Shown one piece after another: positions 1 through 5,708 of a stretch of DNA of 6,931 bases (positions are counted from its first letter, which is position 1; each line of letters begins with the position of its first letter). The notes beneath the pieces are model-generated. The model was not told the DNA's origin and did not search any database. It saw nothing but the letters and a program-made list of their open reading frames with translations. A program made the position numbers and the translations under genes. Source of the DNA: Aquificaceae bacterium (GTDB taxonomy: Bacteria; Aquificota; Aquificia; Aquificales; Aquificaceae); contig WGFS01000143.1 of NCBI GenBank assembly GCA_015492115.1, forward strand, positions 1 through 6,931. Direction: 5' to 3'.

Positions 1-975
1 GACCTCCTTGAAAAAGACCTCCTTTTCCTTCAGATCTTTCTTCCCAAAACTCTTGAGATTGATGTTGAGCACAGGGGTTTTATTAGCTTCCTCTTTAAGG
101 GGTGGGAGGAGTCGGCGGGAAGGTCAAGCGCCCTCTCAATAAAGGAGACACAGGAAGAGGAGGATCTCTCTGAGAGAGACAGAAAGTTCAAAAAGGATCA
201 CGGACTAACCGAAAGGGAATTCCAGCGGTACGTGATGATGATGAGGAGCGTACTTCCCTATGTGGACCACTTCAAAAGAAAGTTTGACAGACTCCTGCCT
301 CAGGAAGAGGAGTGCTGGGGAGGATGTTACCAGAGCGGGAAGAGGTTAAATCCGAGAAAGATTCCCACGGAAGTTCCCATCAACAGGGGAAGGATATTCT
401 CCCGCCGTGAGATTCCTGAGAGAAAAGAGCTTGCCTTTGAGCTTCTCATAGACATTTCAAGCTCTATGAAGAAGCAGGAGAAGATAACCAACGCCATAAA
501 ATCTTTACTGCTTGTATCGGAAGTCCTGGACAGGCTCGGGATGCCTTTCTCCATAAAGGTTTTCAGCGAGAACGTCTATGAGCTCAAAGGCTTTGGTGAG
601 GATTACAGGTCGGTAAAGTCCAGAATTATGGAACTTCCTTCCTCTGCGGGAGGTGGAACGGACCTGGGAAAGGCGGTCAGCATAGGGGCTGAGAGTCTTG
701 AGATCTTTACCAAGGCAACTCATCACAGGGGGATAATGATCCTCTTCACCGACGGGGAGCCAACGAAGGGATTGAAGGGTGAGGATCTGAGGGCTTTCAT
801 AACACAGGTTAAAAAGAAGGTGCCGACCGTTGCAGTAGGGGTGGGACAGGCAACCAGGATGGTGAAGGAGTACTTTGAGAGGACAGGGATAAGCGTTGAC
901 GATATCTCAAAGCTCCCCTCAGCCTTTTCCTTTGTTATTGAAAATCAGCTGAGACGACTAATTTCTGTAAACTAA
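1..975 (+). CDS. VWA-domain protein, 5'-truncated by window edge (MIDAS motif intact)
   Basis: The frame is open from base 1 to the TAA at 973-975 (324 codons), so the gene enters from the left. The run of ATGs at 232-243 is not a convincing start, because it lacks a well-spaced ribosome site and the charged, helical coding pattern continues upstream of it. The C-terminal half is a VWA domain with a complete metal-ion-dependent adhesion site: DISSS at 451-465 (Asp, Ser, Ser), the Thr of GGGTDLG at 658-660, and the Asp of FTDGEP at 751-753. The N-terminal part is rich in Glu/Lys/Arg and probably a linker. The layout resembles the soluble VWA proteins (CoxE, CobT C-terminus, ViaA-like) that work with MoxR-type AAA+ ATPases as chaperones or metal-insertion machines; such a partner would lie left of the window and is not seen. 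No signal peptide or membrane segment is visible in this part. The VWA call is firm; the specific role is unknown. Only 6 bases separate it from the antiporter gene. Confidence 0.9.
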   Translation, partial: DLLEKDLLFLQIFLPKTLEIDVEHRGFISFLFKGWEESAGRSSALSIKETQEEEDLSERDRKFKKDHGLTEREFQRYVMMMRSVLPYVDHFKRKFDRLLPQEEECWGGCYQSGKRLNPRKIPTEVPINRGRIFSRREIPERKELAFELLIDISSSMKKQEKITNAIKSLLLVSEVLDRLGMPFSIKVFSENVYELKGFGEDYRSVKSRIMELPSSAGGGTDLGKAVSIGAESLEIFTKATHHRGIMILFTDGEPTKGLKGEDLRAFITQVKKKVPTVAVGVGQATRMVKEYFERTGISVDDISKLPSAFSFVIENQLRRLISVN

Positions 976-981
976 AACTGA

Positions 982-2208
982 ATGGAACAGATAGTTGAGA
1001 AGGGGGGTGCCCTTTTAGAGCTGGGTCTCCTGCTCCTCGTGGGCTATCTTTTTGGTAATCTCGCAAATTTCCTCAGGCTTCCTCGTGTAAGCGGATACAT
1101 CCTTGCAGGGATTATAATGAGCCCCTCTCTCCTCGGGGTAATAGACAGGAAATTCCTTGAAAGCGCTGAGGTAATCACTCATGCGAGCCTTTCAATAATT
1201 ACGTTCCTTATTGGGGCGAGCCTGAGCTGGAAGAGGGTGAGGGAGTTTGGCAAGAGCATTGCCCTGATAACCTTCGGTGAGGCTGAACTCGCCTACCTTT
1301 CTGTAACCATTACCATGGCTCTTTACCTATACTACACTCACGGGGAAAGCCTGAACATAGTGATCGCCCTTGCCCTGCTCTTTGGTGCCCTTGCTTCCCC
1401 AACTGACCCCACTGCTACCCTCGCTGTTATTCATGAGTACAGATCAAAGGGACCTCTGACGACTACAGTCCTCGGTGTTGCTGCTTTAGACGATGCAACG
1501 GGCATTATAAACTTCGTACTCGGATTCTCCTTGGCCCTCGCTTTGACCTCAGGGACCTCCCTAAGCCTCGGGTCCCTAATTCAGGAAATAACCTTTCAGA
1601 TCTTTGGAGCAGTTCTGCTCGGACTGCTGATGGGTCTAATAATGTTCTTCCTGGGCGGGTTTGCGAAGAAAAGGAAAGAGGCGGTCACTCTCACTGTGGG
1701 TATGCTTCTATTTACCTTTTCTCTGGCGAGAGTTCTTGGCGTTGATGAGCTCCTTTCTACCATGAGCGTTGGTGTAACTATAGCAAACCTCGGGAACGCC
1801 TGGGAGGAATTTGAGAAGCCCCTTGAAAATTACATAGAAGACCTGATATTTACGGCATTCTTTGTTATCGGTTCGGCTTTCCTTGATCTGAAGGTTCTCC
1901 TCTACTTTCTCCCAGTTGTTCTTATTTACATTACAAGCAGGTTTGCGGGAAAGTTTGTGGGTGTTTACATGGGTGGCCACCTTTCAAAAGCCCCTGAGAA
2001 GGTTAAGAAATACCTTGCCTTTGCCCTATTTCCCCAGGGAGGGATAGTAATAGGGTTAGCCCTTCTTGCTTACCAGAACCCTAACTTCAGGGAGACAGGT
2101 TCAATCTTAGTAAACGTGGTTATAGGTGCGACTGTTGTCCACGAGCTACTTGGTCCGATATCCTCTAAGCTTGCCCTCACAAAGGCTGGGGAGGTCTTAG
2201 AAAAATGA
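982..2208 (+). CDS. Monovalent cation/proton antiporter, CPA superfamily (Na+/H+ exchanger fold)
   Basis: A 408-residue, very hydrophobic protein with about 11-13 membrane segments; its length is normal for a bacterial Na+/H+ exchanger domain without regulatory domains. The N-terminal part reads like the family's first helices (GYLFGNLANFLRLPRVSGYI, residues 21-40). Two ion-site hallmarks are visible: SPTDPTAT at 139-146, the unwound 'TDP' helix crossover, and ALDDATGI at 168-175, the paired Asp site (D170-D171). In this fold an Asp-Asp pair is linked to electrogenic (CPA2, NapA/NhaA-like) exchange and Asn-Asp to electroneutral CPA1 exchange. Na+/H+ is the likeliest substrate pair, but K+ cannot be excluded. 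The ATG at 982 is the only sensible start: stops at 973-975 and 979-981 are in the same frame. No Shine-Dalgarno site precedes it. Its end overlaps the AtpR-like gene by ATGA (2205-2208), which ties it to the ATPase operon. Confidence 0.92.
   Translation: MEQIVEKGGALLELGLLLLVGYLFGNLANFLRLPRVSGYILAGIIMSPSLLGVIDRKFLESAEVITHASLSIITFLIGASLSWKRVREFGKSIALITFGEAELAYLSVTITMALYLYYTHGESLNIVIALALLFGALASPTDPTATLAVIHEYRSKGPLTTTVLGVAALDDATGIINFVLGFSLALALTSGTSLSLGSLIQEITFQIFGAVLLGLLMGLIMFFLGGFAKKRKEAVTLTVGMLLFTFSLARVLGVDELLSTMSVGVTIANLGNAWEEFEKPLENYIEDLIFTAFFVIGSAFLDLKVLLYFLPVVLIYITSRFAGKFVGVYMGGHLSKAPEKVKKYLAFALFPQGGIVIGLALLAYQNPNFRETGSILVNVVIGATVVHELLGPISSKLALTKAGEVLEK
2188..2195 (+). promoter_or_regulatory. 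Ribosome binding site of the AtpR-like gene
   Basis: GGGGAGGT ends 9 bases before the ATG at 2205 and lies inside the end of the antiporter gene. With the ATGA stop/start overlap it supports translational coupling of the antiporter to the first ATPase gene. Confidence 0.6.
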
Positions 2209-2489
2209 GTGTGGAAGGTGTTATTATCTCATTCATCCTCGGATTCTTCTCGGGACTCCTCTTTTTCTGCCACCTGTTTCTTGACATCAGGAGATCCTTG
2301 AGAGAGAAGAAGAGACAGATTCATTTCTGGAGGAGGTTCCTCTTTCTCGGGGTCCTGTCTGGAATCTGTGCCTACAGTTTTAAAGGTGGCTTTGTATCTT
2401 TCCCCCTCGGCTTTTACCTTTCCCGATTGACCTTCTCAGCCCTTATCCTTAGAATTGGTGATAGATGGATATTGGGAAAAGGGTCCTGA
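2205..2489 (+). CDS. atpR: AtpR-like N-ATPase accessory membrane protein
   Basis: A 94-residue protein with about three membrane segments (roughly residues 5-26, 44-58 and 62-82) and a basic loop between the first two. The pattern GFFSGLLFF...LDIRR (13-30), then WRRFLF (42-47) and FYLSRLTF (70-77), parallels the AtpR family: a Gly-rich first helix ending in an arginine pair, an Arg at the start of helix 2 and an Arg in helix 3. Its size and position just upstream of subunit a also fit. AtpR is found only in N-ATPase operons. Its arginines have been proposed to meet the acidic residues of the c subunit and aid ring assembly or membrane insertion; this is inferred, not shown here. The sequence is divergent, so the call rests on pattern plus context. 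The gene overlaps the antiporter by 4 bases and subunit a by 25 bases. An AtpI/UncI-like small protein is the alternative. Confidence 0.75.
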   Translation: MSVEGVIISFILGFFSGLLFFCHLFLDIRRSLREKKRQIHFWRRFLFLGVLSGICAYSFKGGFVSFPLGFYLSRLTFSALILRIGDRWILGKGS

Positions 2490-3193
2490 TAGACCTCGGA
2501 CACCTGAGTCTGGGGGGTTTTAAGATCCATCTCGTGATAACAGAGGTAGTCGTGACCACATGGGTCGCGATGCTCATCGTTGCGCTTATATCCTTATTCC
2601 TGACCCGCAGACTGAAGTTAAAGAATCCTTCCTATCCTCAGCTCCTTGCGGAGACCCTCATAGTCGCCATGGCCAGACAGATACACGGCTTTGTTGGAAC
2701 CCCCGTAAAGCCCTTCTTTTCCCTTATAGCGACCATGTGGATATTTGTTGGGGTCTCAAACCTTATAGGTATGGTTCCCCCCTTCAGTACGCCGACGGGG
2801 GATATCTCAGCGGTGGCGGGACTATCCACCGTGACACTTATGTCAATCTTCTACTACGGAGTCAGGTTCCAGGGCTTTTCTTACTTCAGGAGATATTTTG
2901 AGCCCTTTATACTCCTCTTCCCCCTCAACGTAATTGGCGAAATCGGGAGGATCCTCTCCCTTACCTTCAGGCTCTTCGGGAACATGCTGGGCTGGGATCT
3001 GATAATAGGGATACTTGTTCTTTTGACTGGATTTCTCGTGCCTGTTCCCATGATGCTTTTCAACGTACTCGGCGACGTGATCCAGGCTTACCTCTTTGGG
3101 ATACTGACCCTTGCCTACATTGTGGCGGGTCTTGAAGTGGAAAAGATCAGCCTGAAGCTTTCGGACGTAAAAGAGAACTGGTACGATCTGTGA
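2465..3193 (+). CDS. atpB: ATP synthase Fo subunit a (N-ATPase type)
   Basis: A 242-residue membrane protein that forms the two ion half-channels facing the c-ring. The essential arginine is R169 in SLTFRLFGNM (165-174), matching E. coli aR210. Q207 in DVIQAYLFGILTLAYIV (204-220) matches aQ252. PTGDIS (110-115) is the conserved start of a membrane helix seen across subunit a. The N-terminal stretch LVITEVVVTTWVAM (23-36) aligns with the first helix of N-type a subunits, which supports the ATG at 2465 despite a weak ribosome site. At the position of E. coli aE219, nine residues after the Arg, this protein has Asp (D178). The length is typical for the alternate F1Fo family, shorter than E. coli a. 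The start lies 25 bases inside the AtpR-like gene, so the two are probably translationally coupled. Confidence 0.96.
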   Translation: MDIGKRVLIDLGHLSLGGFKIHLVITEVVVTTWVAMLIVALISLFLTRRLKLKNPSYPQLLAETLIVAMARQIHGFVGTPVKPFFSLIATMWIFVGVSNLIGMVPPFSTPTGDISAVAGLSTVTLMSIFYYGVRFQGFSYFRRYFEPFILLFPLNVIGEIGRILSLTFRLFGNMLGWDLIIGILVLLTGFLVPVPMMLFNVLGDVIQAYLFGILTLAYIVAGLEVEKISLKLSDVKENWYDL

Positions 3194-3201
3194 GATAGAC
3201 G

Positions 3202-3210
3202 AAGGAGGTG
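3202..3210 (+). promoter_or_regulatory. Very strong ribosome binding site of atpE
   Basis: AAGGAGGTG is a nine-base match to the consensus complement of the 16S rRNA 3' end (AAAGGAGGTGATC), four bases before the ATG at 3215. It is the best ribosome site in the window and lies in the only intergenic gap of any size in the ATPase part (3194-3214). It suits the need for many copies of subunit c per enzyme. Confidence 0.8.
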
Positions 3211-3214
3211 GATT

Positions 3215-3481
3215 ATGGACCCTCTGGCACTTGTTGTCGCCGTTTCAATCTTCACCGCAGGCTTTACCATAGCTGTAGGTGGGATGATGCCCTCAAGGGG
3301 AGAGGGAGAGGCTCTCACAAAGGCTATAGAGTCAATCACCCGCCAGCCAGAACAGACAAACAACATCATAAGGCTTTTCTTTATCGGCGCCGCAATAGTT
3401 GAATCCGTCGCCATCTACGCTCTGGTTATCGCACTGATCATCCTCTTTGCCAACCCCTTTATCCACCTCTTCATTAGGTGA
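3215..3481 (+). CDS. atpE: ATP synthase Fo subunit c, N-ATPase type with double-carboxylate ion site
   Basis: An 88-residue two-helix hairpin that makes the rotor ring. Helix 1 spans about residues 3-36 and helix 2 about 50-84, joined by the conserved polar loop TRQPEQ (42-47). Aligned to the Ilyobacter tartaricus Na+ c subunit, the essential carboxylate is E63 (their E65). S64 matches S66, Y68 matches Y70, I61 (backbone carbonyl) matches V63, and E30 in GEG replaces Q32. Glu at that helix-1 position, giving two carboxylates per site, is the signature of N-type ATPases. The usual Thr after Ser (ESTxxY) is Val here (V65), which removes one water-holding ligand. Helix 2 ends LIILFANPF (74-82), the family's typical ending. 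N-type c-rings can be large (17 copies in the Burkholderia pseudomallei ring), giving a high ion-to-ATP ratio suited to ATP-driven pumping; ring size here is unknown. Whether Na+ or H+ is carried cannot be fixed from sequence. Confidence 0.96.
   Translation: MDPLALVVAVSIFTAGFTIAVGGMMPSRGEGEALTKAIESITRQPEQTNNIIRLFFIGAAIVESVAIYALVIALIILFANPFIHLFIR
3475..3480 (+). promoter_or_regulatory. Ribosome binding site of atpF
   Basis: AGGTGA, four bases before the ATG at 3485, overlaps the last codons of atpE. It is clearly weaker than the atpE site, in keeping with the low copy number of subunit b. Confidence 0.45.
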
Positions 3482-3484
3482 ACG

Positions 3485-4237
3485 ATGGAGTTTAATCCAC
3501 TAACCTACGTCTTTGAGATACTCAACTTCTTTGTACTTCTCTGGATACTCAAGAGGCTCCTCTACAACCCCGTCATTTCGGTTCTCAAAAGGAGAAAGGA
3601 ACTGATAGAAGAGAAGCTAAGAGAGGCTGAGGAAGTAAGGAAAGAGGTGGAAAATCTCAGGAAGGAAAGGGAGGATCTCCTCTCAAGGATAGAGGAGATT
3701 AAAAGAGACAAACTCACGGAGGTTACAAAGGAAGTCCAGGAGGAAAGGGAGAGGCTTTATGAAAGGATGAGAGAGGAGCTGGACGCGGAGAGGAAGAAGT
3801 TTCTGGAGAGCCTTGAAAGGGAAAGGGAGGAGGTCCTCAGAGAGATAAAGGAGGAGACGCTAAGGTCTGCCCTTGCCTTCACCTCCAAGTTTCTTACAGG
3901 CTTTGCGGACGAGCACCTCCACTCAAAGCTCTACGAGCTTGCCCTTGAGAGCATGAAAAGTCTCAGAGGGGACGAGGTCCTGAAGGGTGAGATCTCTTCC
4001 AGCGGGACGGTTGTTATTGAGACCGCTTTTCCGATTACGAAGGGGGAGATAGAGGATCTAAGGAATGTTGTAAAGGACGCCTTCGGCGTGGACGTAAATG
4101 TCAGGGAGGAGGTTAGGAAAGATCTCATAGCGGGTGTGAGGGTTCACCTTGCCTCCAAGATAGTTGACGCAAGCCTTGAGGGACAGTTAAAGGTCTTAGA
4201 GGATCTGACGAGGGAGAAGGTTGAGTCTGAAGGATAA
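3485..4237 (+). CDS. atpF: ATP synthase subunit b with fused delta/OSCP-like C-terminal domain
   Basis: A 250-residue peripheral-stalk protein, much longer than a usual b (about 156-170). One membrane helix lies at about residues 8-27. A highly charged Glu/Lys/Arg coiled coil runs from about 33 to 128, and a helical link covers about 129-165. The last part (about 172-242) aligns by eye with the C-terminal domain of the delta subunit: a TVVIETAFPI strand, a helix, then KDLIAGVRVHLASKIVDASL (212-231), comparable to E. coli delta '...MAGVIIRAGDMVIDGS...'. No separate atpH lies between b and alpha, which is where the classical operon has it, so this fusion probably does delta's job of capping the F1 head. 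The N-terminal helical bundle of delta is not recognisable. Long b subunits of this kind are typical of the alternate F1Fo/N-ATPase family. The end overlaps atpA by 17 bases. Confidence 0.94.
   Translation: MEFNPLTYVFEILNFFVLLWILKRLLYNPVISVLKRRKELIEEKLREAEEVRKEVENLRKEREDLLSRIEEIKRDKLTEVTKEVQEERERLYERMREELDAERKKFLESLEREREEVLREIKEETLRSALAFTSKFLTGFADEHLHSKLYELALESMKSLRGDEVLKGEISSSGTVVIETAFPITKGEIEDLRNVVKDAFGVDVNVREEVRKDLIAGVRVHLASKIVDASLEGQLKVLEDLTREKVESEG
4211..4216 (+). promoter_or_regulatory. Ribosome binding site supporting the TTG start of atpA
   Basis: AGGGAG lies four bases before the TTG at 4221. An in-frame TGA at 4206-4208 rules out any earlier start, and the next GTG in frame (codon 32) would remove conserved N-terminal sequence. 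The site therefore fixes TTG 4221 as the start of alpha. Confidence 0.6.
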
Positions 4238-5708
4238 GGTAGAGGCTCTCAGGAGGGCTCTTAAGGAGAGCGTAGAGGAGTACAAGCCAAGACCTCTCGT
4301 CGTTGAGAGGGGCGTGGTTGAGTCTGTGGGGGACGGGATAGCCCAGGTCTCGGGTCTTCCGAAGGCTCAGTTCTACGAGGTCCTCAGGTTTTCAAGCGGG
4401 ATGAGGGGGATAGTTGTTGACCTCCTTGAGGATAGATTGACAGCCCTCCTCTTGGAGAAGGATCATACGTTAGAGGTCGGTATGCCTGTTTTCAGAACGG
4501 GGAAAATAGCCTCAGTCCCCGTTTCGGAAGAGATCCTCGGAAGGCTGATAAATCCACTCGGTGAACCCTTAGACGGGAAGCCACCCTACAGGGCGAGCGT
4601 GGAGTATCCCGTTGAGAGGGATGCCCCTTCCCTCTTTGACAGGGACTTCGTCAGGGAACAGCTCTACACGGGAATAAAGGTTATAGACTCAATGTTTCCG
4701 ATAGGCAAGGGACAGAGGGAGCTTTTACTGGGAGACCCTTCAACGGGAAAGACCGCCATAGCGGTTGACACTATACTGAACCAGAGAGACAAGAACGTTA
4801 TATGCGTTTACGTGGCTATTGGACAGAGGAAGCGGTCCATACTTGAGGTCTATTCCATATTTAAGAGATACGGAGCCCTCCCCTACACCGTCATGGTTTC
4901 AGCCTCCTCTGATGACCTTCCAGGGCTCCAGTTCCTCGCCCCCTACTCGGGGACCGCTGTAGCAGAGTACTTTCTGGACAGGGGAAGGGACGTTCTGATA
5001 GTTTATGATGACCTCACCAAGCATGCCTTTGCCTACCAGTCCCTTTCGTTGCTTCTTAAAAGACCACCAGGGAGGGAAGCTTTCCCAGGGGACATCTTCT
5101 ACATACACTCAAGACTCCTTGAGAGAGCATGCAAGATAAGGGAAGGAGGGTCCATAACCGCTCTCCCCATAATTGAGACCCAGGCTGGGAGGATAGAGTC
5201 CTACATCCCGACGAACGTAATATCAATAACGGACGGTCAGATATACCTTGACACGGGGCTCTTCAACGTAAACCAGAGACCAGCGGTTGATGTGGGGAAG
5301 TCTGTCTCAAGGATAGGGGGAAAGACCCAGATACCCGCCTTCAAGGAGGTGGCAGAACACCTCAGACTTTACTACGCCCAGTTCCTTGAGCTTGAGATAT
5401 TCACGCGCCTTGGGGTAAAGGTCTTTGGCGAGACCGAAAAGATAATAAGGAGGGGAAGGAGGCTCAGGGAACTCCTCAAGCAGGAAAGGTTCAGGCACTA
5501 CCAGGTTGAGGAGCAGGTCGTCATATTCTTCCTCCTGAACGAGGGCTTCTTTGATGAGGTTAAGGTTGAAGAGGTTAACGAGAGGGCTGACAGGATTATT
5601 GAGCTTGTTAAGAATAGGAATCCCGAGGTTCTTGATGAGATAAAAAGGACGGAGGTTCTTACGGAAGGTCTGAAAGAAAAGCTGAGAAGCCTCGGGAGAG
5701 AGCTATGA
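4221..5708 (+). CDS. atpA: ATP synthase F1 subunit alpha (N-ATPase type)
   Basis: A 495-residue non-catalytic nucleotide-binding subunit of the F1 hexamer; the length is normal. A short N-terminal helix (VEALRRALKESVEEY, 7-21) precedes the beta-barrel domain (about 27-95), which includes VESVGDGIAQVSGLP (33-47). The P-loop is GDPSTGKT (171-178), where the usual F-type alpha reads GDRQTGKT, so Arg and Gln are replaced by Pro and Ser. Walker B is LIVYDD (259-264). The arginine finger reaching into the beta catalytic site is R364 in SVSRIGG (361-367). Other conserved blocks are SITALPIIETQAG (311-323) and YIPTNVISITDGQIYL (328-343). Translation begins at TTG, 17 bases inside atpF, which may damp its initiation or couple it to b. 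The gene ends with an ATGA overlap with gamma. There is no sign of frameshift or truncation. Confidence 0.97.
   Translation: MSLKDKVEALRRALKESVEEYKPRPLVVERGVVESVGDGIAQVSGLPKAQFYEVLRFSSGMRGIVVDLLEDRLTALLLEKDHTLEVGMPVFRTGKIASVPVSEEILGRLINPLGEPLDGKPPYRASVEYPVERDAPSLFDRDFVREQLYTGIKVIDSMFPIGKGQRELLLGDPSTGKTAIAVDTILNQRDKNVICVYVAIGQRKRSILEVYSIFKRYGALPYTVMVSASSDDLPGLQFLAPYSGTAVAEYFLDRGRDVLIVYDDLTKHAFAYQSLSLLLKRPPGREAFPGDIFYIHSRLLERACKIREGGSITALPIIETQAGRIESYIPTNVISITDGQIYLDTGLFNVNQRPAVDVGKSVSRIGGKTQIPAFKEVAEHLRLYYAQFLELEIFTRLGVKVFGETEKIIRRGRRLRELLKQERFRHYQVEEQVVIFFLLNEGFFDEVKVEEVNERADRIIELVKNRNPEVLDEIKRTEVLTEGLKEKLRSLGREL
5694..5698 (+). promoter_or_regulatory. Ribosome binding site of atpG
   Basis: GGGAG lies six bases before the ATG at 5705, within the last codons of atpA. 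It favours coupled translation through the ATGA overlap. Confidence 0.55.

Noticed and set aside
232..243. ATGATGATGATG as the start of the VWA protein.
   Set aside because: The frame stays open to base 1 with a continuing coding pattern, and no ribosome site is suitably spaced upstream. The gene more likely begins outside the window.
938..964. TTGAAA (938-943) and TAATTT (959-964), 15 bases apart, as a promoter for the antiporter/ATPase genes.
   Set aside because: Both hexamers are imperfect, the spacing is short, and they lie within the end of the VWA gene, where AT-rich matches arise by chance. Not strong enough to list as a feature.
1708..1980. Minus-strand open frame inside the antiporter gene, and similar frames opposite the atp genes.
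   Set aside because: These are shadows of the real genes: no ribosome sites, no recognisable family and low-complexity composition.
2560..2901. 113-codon plus-strand frame overlapping atpB.
   Set aside because: It lies wholly within the well-supported subunit a gene in another frame, and its product resembles no known protein.
3590..3870. Purine-rich stretch with recurring GAGAGG/GGAAAG words as a possible DNA repeat.
   Set aside because: It is explained by the Glu/Lys/Arg coiled coil of subunit b and AGG/AGA/GAG codons; there is no regular repeat unit.
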